64,000 bases of DNA from positions 161,773,306 through 161,837,305 of the forward strand of contig CM035413.1 in assembly GCA_020310875.1 (NCBI GenBank), in the 5' to 3' direction. The notes under the pieces were generated by a model that saw only the letters and a list, made by a program, of their open reading frames with translations, made no database searches and was not told the DNA's origin. Shown here in pieces: positions 1 to 25,990 of this stretch. The stretch comes from Ceratopteris richardii. Lineage: Eukaryota; Streptophyta; Polypodiopsida; Polypodiales; Pteridaceae. Every line of letters starts with the position of its first letter. The first letter of the stretch is position 1. A program made the translations under genes and the position numbers.

Positions 1-3000
1 CACCGGGCACATTTTCGGTTCCCAGTCGAAGGAAAATCTCTCAGTCAATCATTTATATACACAAAGATCAAAGTTCCCAATATTACATGTAGGCCACATT
101 TCTTTTACCCAGGGAACAAAGCCCAAATGATGATGTTCATGTCCTCTTTTATCATTATCAAGATGTTGGACCTGATCTAATTCATGCTTCAACAAATTTT
201 TGGGCATAGTTCAAAGCGCAGTAAACCATTTAATGTATCTACTGTGTTCATACCCAAAATAAAAATTGTGGTCTTGATTAATTTAGAAAGTTCTTTCGCT
301 TTCAACATTAGATACAATACATCAGTACCCAACCTACAACTTAACAATCGTGAATCCATTATACCTGAAAGGCACATGAGGTACCTACTAACCCCTCTCT
401 GATCGAGTGATCCATCACCCAAGTTAGACGTTAAGACTTTGAGTTAACACATTATAAGACGATGGAATCATGCAATAAGATTTTCAAAGTCCAGATGCAG
501 CCTCAAATAAACATGATGCAACATGAAATATATGACATGTCAAAACTTCATAATATTGAAGTATGGAATCTGAAGGCTAATACATCGAACCCGTAACATT
601 GTGGGACTCCAAATACATCATACACCTCATAAATCATGTCTGACCAGTCATCACCGAAGAGTAGATAGCAAAATCACAGAGTAACAAATGAAGCCAAAAA
701 ACATTTAGTTTATTTGATTTGTTAGGTGTAAACTACACGAACTTTTTTTGCATAAAGTTTTCAGTTGTTAAGCTCTGTTTGAGGATACAGCATCAGATTA
801 CAATAATCACTTAAAATGTAAAGGAGAAGGTAAAAAGTGGATCCTACTTCTAAAAATTAACCATTACTTTTATCCCAAAGCATTCCAACCATAAGATACA
901 GCCAACACAGGCATTTACACATACAAATACAGTTTGTGCAAGCTTCTTCTGACCATATACCTGTGTACTCAGCATATATCTCTTTTCAACCTCAAAGAAA
1001 TTGGTGTGCAGCTATCAAAAGGAATCTCTACTATTATGCACAGCTGATATGTTTTTTTATCTTCTTCATACAGCACAATATCTGTCCTCAGCACCTGTCT
1101 GATGTTCCCAGCGTGTATCTCATGCCTCAACCTATGTTCAGCTTCTACATAATGTTACTAAGGGATTAGATTACTTTTCATGTATATACAGCAATAGTAT
1201 ATCTGTTTTCTCTGTTTCCTTCATATTTTATCTCTATCGCAGTGATTTTCCGTTTATTACAATTTTGATTTTTCTTTTTTTTCTTTAACATCTAGATGAT
1301 GTACCTGTAAAAAGAAAACTCAAAAGAGCTGATTGGGCACGTCTGTATACCTAAGCAGAAACATTACAATTAATTAGTCATATCCCCTCCCGTCTAACAT
1401 CCTTCAGGAAAGGTAATGTCTTTAAGCCCGTTTTTCCACAAGGACCGATAGCAGAAGATAATCTACATAAGAACTCTTCTCCCTATTGTAATGTTTAACT
1501 GCCTCACAGTGCCTTTCTCTGCTCCAGTTCCATTGCAAAAAAAAAAGACTCCTGTATTATTCTTGAAAGCAAGGTGCAGGGTAACAAGCCAAAAATAATG
1601 AATAAAAAGAAACAAGACTATCAGATAAGGTGGAAACATCATTTTATGGAAAAAAGAGACTGAAACCAGAGCACTGCCTTAGCAAATTTCATGGGAAAAA
1701 TATGAAAAATTAGAATGCGAGAGGAGTATTAAGATTAACCAAAAGACAATATAGTATATGAGACCATCCATGCAAAAAAATATTTCACATCTCATAGGTT
1801 CTCCACTCCTGAATAAGTTCAGGAAATGTATTAAGATTACTTGAGGAACAATATGCAAATAATAGCATCCATGTAGAAATAATTCATCTCATAGCTTTCC
1901 TGTTCCTGAACAGCACAGCAAACGAGTCCAAAGTATAAACGAAGTACAGTTTAGCCCTTGCTTTTGTGAAACATGAGGTGGTATCACACACCAAATGCTT
2001 CAATCTCACTTCTCAACAAAGGATCTGTGAAATGCTAGCATGGCACATAGATATAGAAGTTGAAACCAACAACATTTGAGATACAACATGAACCAGTTGA
2101 AACCAGCAAAACAGGGGACACAGATATGTGCAAGTTGTAACCAAAAAAATTTGGGATAATTGCAGGGCTCAGTCAATTCTTTCATGAGTGACACAAAATC
2201 TTATCACATATGTACACAAACACATTTACTGCTACCCCTCCAGATATGTAACATATCCATACAAAACAATTATGCTATCCATAAGACCAATGTATCCTTG
2301 TAGCAATAAATGTCAAAGGAGGAATAAAAGCTAAGACTACAAAACCATGTAAGATCGACTCTTGCTCCTGAGAAAGAGAATGCATAGGAGAAGACATAAA
2401 AGTGAAATAACAGAAGAATCAAATTATCAGTCATCACAGTGTCCGGTCATCTTTAGCCCAGAAATTTACATTATGAGTTAAGGCTATTCATATTATCTGT
2501 TTGATATTAAGGTGAAGAAGCATATTTCACTTCCTAAATGAACCATGACTGAACATCACATGATTCAATACAAAGGACTTAGGATTTATAGCACTGATGC
2601 ATTGACAGCAGTGTATCCTTCTTCACAAATGAAAGTACGATGCTAAACCTGCCACTACCGAACAAGAATCACTTAAGAGGGAGACATAAAATCCAATAAC
2701 AAGTATGTTGTGAACAACCTGATTACTAATTTCCATAAGACCAGAAGACAAATAACGAATATAACATTCTGCATTAGAAATGCTTCCTAATGGATTAATG
2801 CTATGAAACAAAATTGAATTCATTAAATAGTCTGGCTAGATGCTCCATATGCACAGAAAGGACCTACACTATTCAAATGATTTGCAATGTCAACAAACTC
2901 CATTACAACAGTCCACAAATAAAAGTGCAGATCAAAATTCTTCTCCATATTAGAAAGTGCAATCACGTTCTGTGATATTAAACTCCTGCATCAGCTAAAA

Positions 3001-3024
3001 CATAAACCAACAGATATATCGCAA
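1..3024. other. Non-coding sequence, probably downstream HEN2 intron
   Basis: AT-rich sequence with only short chance reading frames. I found none of the conserved HEN2 segments that should follow exon 4 (the region after the DEQ motif, the arch or the C-terminal helical domain). If the gene is intact, this is part of a large intron and the remaining exons lie outside the window, below position 1. A minus-strand frame at 422-189 (77 codons) has no family I recognise. No terminator, tRNA or transposon end is evident. Confidence 0.45.
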
Positions 3025-3262
3025 ACTTTAACTAACACCCATGCTACAATACATACAAAAACCATGTAAAGTGAAAGGAGAATGCCAGCTAGAATGGCTT
3101 CTTTAAAACTTGAATTATCTTTTAGACTTCCATTTCTTGAAAACATTACCTGCTCACAGATCATTATTATTAAGATTCCTATCTCAAACTGTAACTAACA
3201 CCCATGCTACAACACATATACAAAAACCATGTAAAGTGAAAGGAGAATGCCAGCTTGAATAC

Positions 3263-17226
<13,964 letters not shown>

Positions 17227-17893
17227 AAATGTATAATTGTATTGTCCGACGATATGAGAAACAAAGTACGGCAATTAAGACTGCAGTGGCAAGGGTGATA
17301 TGAACGGAACCCTAAGAGTCCGTGTCGGAATGCAGGAAGTCGAGAAGAAATCAAAGGTACGAGATCCGTTTATCAAACTGTTAAGCTGAAAGAGGGACAA
17401 AGTCACGATGGAGTTGGAGTAGAAGCTTACAATCGTCTGTGTGCAGTTTGATACATCCGTCCGAAACTAAAGCAGGAAGGACTGCACAGCCGTCGCAACA
17501 ATTTACTCTTACGACCATCTGTAAATTGTCACGGTTAATATTTGTTAAGAATGGAAATCAAAGACCATAAAATGTTGCTGTATAGGTGTACAGGGAAATA
17601 GATGGGGTAATTTGTCAAGAAGAGTGGACAAGTAGTTATCTCCTTTCTAGACATGTGTATTTCAGTATGTCAAACAATCATGGGCTTTCTCCCTTTGATG
17701 ATTCCATGACCTTATGGAACCACTTGTTTCATCTAGACAAGATTGTTCCCATGAAGAGGGTTGTGTCGTTTTGGTTTAAAAATGGATGTACTTTGCTTCT
17801 TTAAAAGATTTATTTGTATGGTATTCCTCAATCAAATCACTTCTATATACAAGTAGTTACCAATGCCAATGAAATTTGCTTAAAATGTCCGCA
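17227..17893 (-). promoter_or_regulatory. HEN2: HEN2 5' untranslated and promoter region (inferred)
   Basis: About 670 bp between the HEN2 start codon and the truncated end of Copia-3. It is expected to hold the 5' UTR and core promoter. I could not single out a convincing TATA box or transcription start. The in-frame upstream ATG at 17274 sits here. Confidence 0.4.
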
Positions 17894-18043
17894 GTAGAGT
17901 AGGATCAACAAGCATTTCTGTGTGGCTCTTTATCTTGCTTAATGCAAACTTAGGATCAAGTCTAAATCCTATGGCCCACATCAAATAGACCCTTCCCTAA
18001 GTAAGAAAGCTACTTTTGTTCTAACCCTTGATTTGGGTTGATC
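17894..18043 (-). repeat. Copia-3 3' LTR, distal piece
   Basis: Matches 27265-27415 of the 5' LTR (for example 'aggatcaacaagcatttct', 'cccacatcaaatagaccc') and stops at the Copia-2 TSD TGATC. The flank before 17894 has no LTR homology. Confidence 0.85.
18039..18043. repeat. Copia-2 target-site duplication (left)
   Basis: TGATC, repeated at 24157-24161 after the 3' LTR. Joining the flanks recreates the sequence seen in the uninterrupted LTR at about 27405-27440. Confidence 0.92.
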
Positions 18044-18326
18044 TGTTACACTTATGTGTTCCTCGAGTAGCTTGATGTGAACCTTTTCCCTATACATGGG
18101 CACTTTTTACTCTAGTTGGCTAGAGGTTTTTTCCCCATGTTACCACATACATGATTCACTCATATGTGATGGTACTTTGTACTTAGGGATTATTATTCAG
18201 CTCTTACTTCAGTTCAGCTCATTGCCAATAGAGAGAAGAGAGCTATTCCAACCATCGTCTTCTTCGTGTGTCTTGTTGCATTTGTGCTCCTTGTGTGTGC
18301 TTCTCGTGTGTCTCTCGCACCCAACA
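18044..18326 (+). repeat. Copia-2 5' LTR
   Basis: 283 bp, TGTTACACTTATG to CACCCAACA. It is about 90-95% similar by eye to the 3' LTR, which carries extra TTCTACACACA-like bases near its end. Confidence 0.93.
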
Positions 18327-18327
18327 G

Positions 18328-18338
18328 TGGTATCAGAG
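18328..18338 (+). other. Copia-2 primer binding site
   Basis: TGGTATCAGAG lies one base after the LTR and is complementary to initiator Met-tRNA. Confidence 0.9.
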
Positions 18339-18593
18339 TAGATTAAGCTCCTTCTCAAGTTTCGGTTTTTCACGTCGTGGCACGCGTGCACTTTTAACAG
18401 CGCAAATAGACTTCGGGGCATAGAACAGTGAATTTCAGCAGCCAAGGAACATTTCCACCAGGTGCCCTGATGTTTTACGCCCATTTTGAAGCCATTCGTG
18501 CAATCAAAATCGCCATCAGAGTGATGGTTTGTGAGCTGAAATTTCAGCTTTCATCGAAGTGAAGATTTTGTCACATTCTTGTTCTTTGGTGAA

Positions 18594-20067
18594 ATGGCGA
18601 GCAGCAATGACTTGTTTGGCATGCTTCAAGCTGAAGATAACCTTCATGGGAACAACTATCCGATGTGATCTTACATGATGAAGCATGTTCTTGTTGCTAA
18701 ACAACTTTGGAACATAGTGGCAGATGTGGATCGAAGACCCCCAAGTGCTTCTACTTCACAGTCTACTATCTTAGATGGAGCTTCTTCTTCAAGTACAGTG
18801 GTTTCTCCTTCTTCACCTACACAGGATCAGCGTAGATGGGATGGAAATGATGCTAAAGCTCATGCATTGATTGCGCTTTCTGTGAAGTGTCACATAGTTC
18901 CACACATTCGGTCATGTTCTACATCAAGACAAGCATGGGACACTCTAGCTTCTTTGTATGCCGTGCATAATGAAGCACATGTTGCATACTTGAGGAAGCA
19001 ACTTGAGGATCTATGTATGGTTGAAAATGAGTCGGTGGATGTGTATGTGACACGCATCAAGGACTTGAAAGAGCAATTGGCAAATATAGATGAGATTATT
19101 TTGGATGCATCACTCATTTCTACATTATTGAAAGGATTACCAAAATCTTTTCAAAGCTTTGCTACTACACTCCATTTGGTTGCAAAATAGAAATCCTAAT
19201 ATGTATGCATTTGATGAGTTTGTGTCTCTTCTTTTGCAAGAAGAGCAATCTAGAGTGAATAGGAGTGGTTTGATTGAGGGAACACAAGCACTTGCTATCT
19301 CACAAAAGGGGAAAATCAAGTATGGTTCAGCTTTGGGTTCATCAAAACCAAAGTCTCAACCTTCCTCTTCCACTCATTCCTCTAATGATGGTGATTTGCA
19401 AAAGAAGAAGAGATGCAAATCTTGTCAAAACATTGGTCATACTATTGATGAGTGTAGAAAGCTTGCTAAACGCAATGAAAAGAAAAAGGAATCCGGCATG
19501 TCTATTGCTAAAAATTCAGCAAATGTAAAGAATGATGAAGCTAACATGGCTCAAGATTTTGGGCCATGTGTTGTTACATGTCATCATGATGCATCTTTGC
19601 ATTCTAAATGTATGGTTGTGAGTGAGGCTGATTCGGATTGGTTCTTTGATAGTGGTGCTTCAAAGCACATAACATCATGCAAAAGATTTTTTGTCTCTTT
19701 GAAAGATGCACCCAAAGGAGGCCACGTGGTGTGTGCAAACAATGCCTCTTATCCTATCATTGGAGTAGGATAAATTGAGCTTACGGCTGCAAATGGAGCT
19801 TTGATTCTCTTGAAAAATGCATTGTATGTGTCCGGTATCAAGAAGAACTTAATTTCAGTTTTGTTGATTTCCAAAGTTGGACTTCATGTACACTTTGTTG
19901 ATGATAAGTGTATGGTTCATGATTTCAACAATGGTGATGTTATCGTGATGTCCAGTACATTATGTAATGGTTTGTATCGCATGGATACATACAAGAGGGC
20001 TGCCTCGAATGCCTTGGTTGCTCATACTTCTTCCATGGCTGAAATGGAGCTTTGGCATGCTCGTTTT
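18594..20067 (+). pseudogene. Copia-2 gag-protease part of the polyprotein, disrupted
   Basis: Starts MASSNDLFGML. UBN2-type gag region followed by knuckle CKSC..H..C (19414-19455) and protease FFDSGASKHIT (Asp codon at 19648). Breaks: TGA at 18666 (a Trp codon in relatives), a frameshift near 19188 and TAA at 19771. The frame ends inside the integrase zinc-binding motif at LWHARF, where the solo LTR sits. Confidence 0.92.
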
Positions 20068-20933
20068 TGTTGGAATTTGGGGCCCCAAGATCGTTCCAAT
20101 ACTAAAACCTCTTGAGCATACACAACTTAATTGACAAGATGATAAGTGAGATAGAGAAAGAAAGAGAACTTGAGACAAGGATAGGGAACGTAAGCTGGAT
20201 GCTTACTTCACTAAAAATAATAGATGTCCAAATTACAACATGGGAGTACTACTCAACCATATAAAGTGGTGCACTCACTAATGGAAGAATAAGAAGATGA
20301 TGATACAAAATTTAGATTATGTCGAAATAATCTAAGTGTGTGTGAAGAGAATGAAGCAACGACGCTAACAAAATAGTGTAACGAAATTGTAAATCAACCA
20401 CAAGGTTAACTCACAAAAGATAGTTACAACCACCTCGTAGAAGACTTCCTGCTGCAATGAGAGTAGCCTCTCCTTCACCACAACTTCACCTCCTTCAAGA
20501 GTGTGAGAACACTCTGTCTTCAAGAAGATCTCCAAGCTCTAGATCTTTGAGTGAGTGATTATACAAGGAGCCAAGGCCTTGTTTATATAGTTGTTGAGTA
20601 CTCATGAAAAGCTAAAAGAAAGCACAACGATCGTGATTGATTGCTTACAAAAAAAAAAAGCTCTTCCGTAGTCCGTGCGTGTGCGTCTCCTAAAAGCAAA
20701 GTTCAATGATTCTCTAAAAGAAACTCTTTCGCTGCTGTCGCGTACGGGATTCGAACCCTGGTGGATGGAGAACGTTTTAGAACGTATGGGCTAGACCACA
20801 TGAGCGCCCGTCGTCACTTGTACACGAGTCTAGAAAGACTCTTCTATATGGATGTTGCGCCCGCCTAGAAGAATATGGAGAAAGCTTCTTATGAAGCTAT
20901 TTGTTGGACCAATGAGGACATTGACTTCCAACA
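20068..20933. mobile_element. 866-bp solo LTR inserted in Copia-2
   Basis: Begins TGTTGGAA and ends TTCCAACA, perfect 8-bp inverted termini of LTR type, flanked by the 5-bp repeat GTTTT (20063-20067 and 20934-20938). Removing it and one GTTTT restores an open frame across the integrase His-Cys motif. There is no internal primer site or duplicated terminus, so a solo LTR left by recombination fits better than a TRIM. Its parent family is not otherwise present in the window. It contains a tRNA-like box B at 20747-20757. Confidence 0.88.
20747..20757 (-). promoter_or_regulatory. RNA polymerase III box-B-like motif inside the solo LTR
   Basis: On the minus strand this reads GGTTCGAATCC, a full match to the box B consensus GGTTCGANNCC. 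An A-box/D-arm-like stretch (GCTCATGTGGTCTAGC) lies at about 20791-20806. The acceptor and T stems do not pair properly, so this is not a functional tRNA gene. It may be a tRNA relic captured in the LTR or a coincidence. Confidence 0.35.
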
Positions 20934-20938
20934 GTTTT

Positions 20939-23812
20939 GGTCACTTAAACTTCAATAGTTTTCTTTACTTGCAAAAGAAGGACATGGTTATTAGCTTTCG
21001 TACACTTGAGTCCATTGAAAAGCATGCATGTGAGGGTTGCATTCTTGGAAAAATGCATCGTGCTTCTTTTCCAAAAGATAGTCATACACACACTACAAGA
21101 AAATTGCAGCTTGTTCATAGTGATGTATGTGGTCTCGTCAAGACTCCATCTTTTGGAAAACATGTATACTTTTTTACCTTCATTGATGATGTTACCCACC
21201 ATACGTGGCTGTATCCTATGAAAGCAAAGAATGAGGTATTTTCTTGCTTTAAAGCATTTTTAGCTATGGCTGAATTTTTTTCTTCAGAAAAGCTTTTGAC
21301 TCTATGCACAGATTGTGGTGGTGAATACATGTCACATGAGTTTAATGCTTTTCTTCATGAAAGAGGTATTTCACACCAATGTACGGTGCCATATACACCT
21401 CAGCAAAATGTTGTTGCCGAGCATAAAAATAGAACTCTACTTGAAATGGCAGGATGTATGGTTAAAGGAAAGCATCTTCCTTACAAGTTTTGGATGGAAG
21501 TGGTCATGTGTGCAAACTATGTGTTGAATTTCTGCCCTACAAAAGCAGAGAGTCATCACTCCTTATGAGGCTTGGAATGGTCATAAGCCTATGGTTAGTC
21601 ATATGTGTGTGTTTGGTTGTTTGGCATATGCTCTTGTGCGATCACAACAACGTCAGAAACTTGATGACAAGGCAAAGAAATGTATATTTGTTGGTTATAG
21701 TGCTGAAAGTAAGGGATATTGTTTGTATCATCCATTGATGAACACAATTATTGTGAGTCGAGATGTGGTATTTGCTAAAAATTCAGTTTTCCCTCTACTT
21801 GAATGCAAAAAATAGCCAACAGTTAGCTCACAAGATGTGTTCGATACACTCATGCCTTTGTTCCAAAATGGTGAGCTTGATTATGGCTATGTAGACCAGC
21901 CAACTGAGGCTCAAAGGGCTGAAAAATTCCAGCAAAATAGAGCTGAAAATGTAAAGAATTTCTAGCCAAACATGGCTAAAAATTTTTAGCCAAAAAATCT
22001 CAAAACTACTGGAAATTTCTAGCCACATATGGCTGAACATATCCATCAAAATATGGCTGAAAATGAGCATAAAACTCAGCCCACGCATGATGTACATGTT
22101 GATGATGTATTACATAATGAACGCATGTCTATCAAGAGTGCACAAACTATGCCAAAGTGGTTGAAACAAACTTTGCAGGACAACAAATTGAGTGCACCTT
22201 TACTTGGTAGAACAAGATCAAGCTCTCAACATGCATCAAGTAATTTTGTGGATTCTCTTATTGCAATAGCATGTAATAAGAGCCACTTTCTTTTGAAGAT
22301 GCATGTGATGATCCACAATGGATGAGTGCTATGCAATCAAAAATGGATTCCATACATAGGAATGGTACTTGGGAGTTATGTGAAGTGCCAAAAGGAAAGA
22401 ATGCCATTGGTACAAAGTGGGTTTATAAGATTAAGAGAAAATTTGATGGTAGCATCGATCGCTACAAAGCTAGATTGGTTGCCAAAGGATATGCACAACA
22501 ATATGGCATTGACTATGAGGAAACTTTTGCATCTACTTCACGCATGACTACCATTCGTACCGTGGTTGCATTGGTTGCCCATCGAGGCTAAAAGCTACAT
22601 TAGTTGGACATAAAAATAGCCTTCTTAAATGGTGATTTGCAAGAAGAGGTATATGTGAAGCAACCTCCTGGATTTTCCATGAAAGGGCAAGAACATATGG
22701 TTTGTCGCTTGCATAAAGCCTTGTATGGTCTCAAGCAAGCTCCACGTGCATGGTATGACAAAATCCATAAGCACTTGATGGCTCTTGGCTTCACATGTAG
22801 TCTAATTGAAAGCACACTCTATGTACGCAAAGATGGGGCTGATCTTACAGTGCTTGTTATTTATGTCAATGACGTACTCTTGACTGGGTCATGTGATGCA
22901 AAACTTGACATTCTTATCGCTGATTTACAGCATACTTTTGATGTCACTTATCTTGGTCTTTTGAGCTACTATCTTGGCATCCAGTTTGTATCCATTAAGG
23001 GGGGAATTGTTATGCATCGAGCAAAGTATGTTCAAAAACTACTTTAGCGTTTTGACTTTGAGGATTGCAAGCTAGTTTCCACACTAGTTGAGATAGGATT
23101 CAAGTTCCCACTTGAGGATTCCAGTGATGCATTTGACAATTCTCTTTATTAGCAAGCTATGGGATGTCTTATATATGCATGCAACACAAGGCCGGATATA
23201 CAGTATGCAGTTTCCCAGTTGAGTCGATTCATGCATAGCCCTGGCACTAAGCATTGGTAAGCGGTGAAACATGTGTTTAGATATCTCAGAGGCACTTTGA
23301 GCTTAGGTCTCTTTTATGGAAGAGATATTCAGCCATGCTTGCATGCTTTTACAGATAGTAATTGGGCTGGTTGTTATGATACTCACGTGTCCACTAGTGG
23401 TAATTGCTTTTTCCTTGGAGGCTCATGCATATCTTGGTTGAGTAAGAAGCAACCTACAATGGCGACATCGAGTTGTGAAGCTGAGTACAGGGCAATTTTC
23501 ATAGCTACAGTGGAGTGTATATGGTTGAGATGCCTATTCATGGATCTTTGCATGGAGATTGATGCTTCTATGCATATTCTCACTGATAGTCAGAGTGCAT
23601 TGGTTGTTGCACGAAACCCAGTGTTTCATGCACAAACCAAACATATTGAGGTACATTATCACTATGTGAGAGAGTGCCTTCATGCAGGAGATATTGATTT
23701 GGTATATGTGCCTACACAAGATAATGTGGCAGACATATTCACCGAAGCTCTTCCACGGGAAAAGTTTGAAGCTTTTCGCAAAGCTTTAGGCTTACTACCT
23801 TGTGGGGGCTGA
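20939..23812 (+). pseudogene. Copia-2 integrase-RT-RNase H part of the polyprotein, disrupted
   Basis: Continues from the solo LTR: HLNF, CEGCILGK, LVHSDVCG, CTDCGGEYMS and YTPQQN.VAEHK of integrase. RT has LDIKIAFLNGD and [11 protein letters not shown], but the active site reads YVND (22862-22873) in place of YVDD, a lost catalytic Asp. RNase H has DSNWAGC, TDSQSALVVARN and ADIFTEALPREKF. Breaks include frameshifts near 21553 and 22300 and stops at 21813, 22589, 23045, 23150 and 23260. A degenerate tandem repeat lies in the linker at about 21950-22070. Confidence 0.92.
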
Positions 23813-23858
23813 TCTTTCACTCCCTGTATGTGTTCACATCATTCGCTCTAGGGGGGTT

Positions 23859-24156
23859 TGTTACACTTATGTGTTCCTCGAGTAGCTTTGATGTGAACCT
23901 TTTCCCTATACATGGGCACTTTTTACTCTAGTGTTGGCTATAGGTTTTTTCCCCATGTTACCACATACATGTTTCACTCATATGTGGTGGTACTTTGTAC
24001 TTAGGGATTATTATTGAGTTCTTACTTCAGTTCAATTCAGTTCATTGTGAATAGAGACATCTATTCTAGCCATCATCTTCTTTGTGTGTCTTGCTGCATT
24101 TGTGCTCCTTGAGTGTGCTTCTCATGTGTCTCTCGCACTTCTACACACACCCAACA
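23859..24156 (+). repeat. Copia-2 3' LTR
   Basis: 298 bp, TGTTACACTTATG to CACCCAACA, preceded by the polypurine tract AGGGGGG at 23850-23856 and followed by TSD TGATC (24157-24161). Confidence 0.93.
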
Positions 24157-24375
24157 TGATCTGCATATAGGATCAATCCCAAATCCAATGGCATAGATGT
24201 AAACTTCCTAACTATTCATCTACAGTCTCTAGACCTCATCTGACCTCAAAGTTAAGAACCTACCAATGTTCAACACTCTCACATGGCTTATCCTCATAAT
24301 GGGGGCCTTACAAAATAGAGTGTCATGGAACAATGGTGGTGATACATAAGGGTGAGGCATTTAGCATATTTAACA
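24157..24375 (-). repeat. Copia-3 3' LTR, proximal piece
   Basis: On the minus strand it begins TGTTAAATATGCTAAATGCC next to a polypurine tract and matches the start of the 27635 LTR. It continues across Copia-2 at 18043. Confidence 0.85.
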
Positions 24376-24462
24376 CCCCCTCAATGTCCACCCAAAGGTG
24401 AACTACCTTCTTGGCACGATGTCAAGTCTTACATGAGAGTGGAGCATTGACCATGTCTAACA
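24376..24462 (-). repeat. Extra LTR-head and internal-tail duplication
   Basis: Minus strand: a second polypurine-LTR junction (GTGTTAGACATGG at 24462) is followed after about 50 bp by another internal tail and polypurine tract. Two related LTR-family junctions are fused in tandem, as expected from recombination between sister elements. Confidence 0.65.
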
Positions 24463-25019
24463 CCCCCCCAATGTCCACCCAAACATGAACTCTCTCCTTG
24501 GTCAAATGCCAAGTATTCGAAGATGTATCTGAAGTAGATAATTTGTAAGCACTTTGGTGAAGGTCCTTGCTACATTCTTCTTAGTTGGATAGTAGACTAT
24601 ATCCACCATTTGTATCAAGTGTACTTGCTTGCCAAGTCTTTGATTTCCTTCACGAGGCCTATTTCCAAAGCTACTAAAAAATCTGACTACAAAGATGATA
24701 TCTTGTATGGTACTCCATAAGTAGATAAGACTACCAAAGACCGTCATGTAGCTCCCGATTTCTATGTGTTGGTAAATGATCTTAGGGCTTGTTTCTTCCC
24801 ATAAAATGTTTTCTTTAGCTTCCATAATGTGTTCTTTGAATGTGGCGCCTCAAATCTTGTTGGTTGAGACGCATGTACCTCATCCTTGAGGTCAACATTC
24901 AAAACATCCGATTTTATATATAACATGAATACTTGCCACTTCATCTGAACTGCTAACACTAGTACTATGTGAATAGTGTTCATTAGAGCAAAAGAGTCTT
25001 GAAAACCAAAACCCTCCAC
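24463..25019 (-). pseudogene. Copia-3 RT and RNase H fragments
   Basis: Frame 25019-24762 shows LYIKSDVLNVDLKDEV and SQPTRFEAPHS, matching copia RT (in Copia-1: [16 protein letters not shown]). Frame 24825-24502 joins an RT tail (MTVFGSLIYLWS) to the RNase H end (VDIVYYPTKKNVARTFTKVL). The YVDD block and most of RNase H are deleted. Confidence 0.8.
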
Positions 25020-25990
25020 TATTTAAAGTCCTTGTGCTACCAATGTATCTTGATAGCATTCCAATATTCCAATTTTTTTAATTTATTATGTGACAAGAGC
25101 ATAACACACACACACAAAAAAAAAAAATTCCAAAATGTGAGAAAAATGGATTCTCACACATGTGAGCCTCATGATGAATATTTCTTATTTGATTAGGAAA
25201 GCCCATGCCTCACCTCATGCAAGTGTGATCTCAACAATGGTGTGACTCTTGCATTCCATAATACCATCTTGATGTGATGTGTGAGGTGTTATTGATTGAA
25301 ACTTTATCTATTTACCCTCGCAAAAGCCTTCCAATCCTTTGAGTTGAGCTCACCACCACCTTCTTTCTCAAGCTTCTTCACATGTTTACCTGATTCATTT
25401 TCAACAAGTTCTAGTCGTTCTTTAATCTTACCAAAAGCTTGAATCTTATCATCAAGAAACTACATCCATATCTTCCTAATACATTTGTCCATGATCAAAA
25501 GGTAGGAAGATCCTCCCAAGGTCTATATAGGCATCTTACCACACAAGTTAGCATATATACTAACACTAGAGGAGCCATTGACCTACTCTTGCTTTCTTGT
25601 GGGGATGTCTTACTTGTTTGCTTGCCCATATCACAAGCTCTACCAGGTTCTTGCTTTCCATAGCATTATCCGTGTCTTACTATTGTTCCTCTTCTTTTTG
25701 CTCTCATCTTTGGTTGAGGAACCACCTTTATATGATGCATTGGTGGAGAACATAGCATCTTCATTGCTGCTTCTTGCTTGGGCTCTGAGCTGCAACTTCT
25801 CTTAGCTAGGTAGTGAACAAAAAATCAAATTTCAAAGCTTGAGATCTCACATGAGTGTTGAGAGTAGTTACCCTTCCATCATACTTTGGTGGATAATTTT
25901 GGACACACCTTCGAGCTAGCCCCTTGCCAGCCTTCTCTATCCCTTCACAAGCCATTCCAACATATGGCGACTTGATATGAGTAATGAATG
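25020..25990 (-). other. Copia-3 internal sequence, unreadable
   Basis: Lies between the RT and gag fragments and is presumably remains of protease, integrase and gag. No domain survives. Plus-strand frames of 60-75 codons here have no family. Confidence 0.4.

Larger units (their letters stand above)
18044..24156 (+). mobile_element. Copia-2: copia retrotransposon nested in the Copia-3 LTR
   Basis: LTRs at 18044-18326 and 23859-24156, primer site at 18328, polypurine tract at 23850, and TSD TGATC on both sides. Internal order is gag, protease, integrase, RT, RNase H. It carries a later 866-bp solo LTR at 20068-20933. Its proteins are close relatives of Copia-4 (shared NYPxW.YMM.HVLVAK gag start and FDSGA.KHIT protease), but its LTRs are different. 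Confidence 0.95.

Noticed and set aside
189..422. 77-codon minus-strand frame as a possible downstream HEN2 exon
   Set aside because: No similarity to any HEN2 segment after motif VI, and no convincing splice sites in phase.
20733..20812. A possible tRNA gene on the minus strand
   Set aside because: Box B is perfect, but acceptor and T stems do not pair and the anticodon arm is not canonical. It is kept only as a tRNA-like motif.
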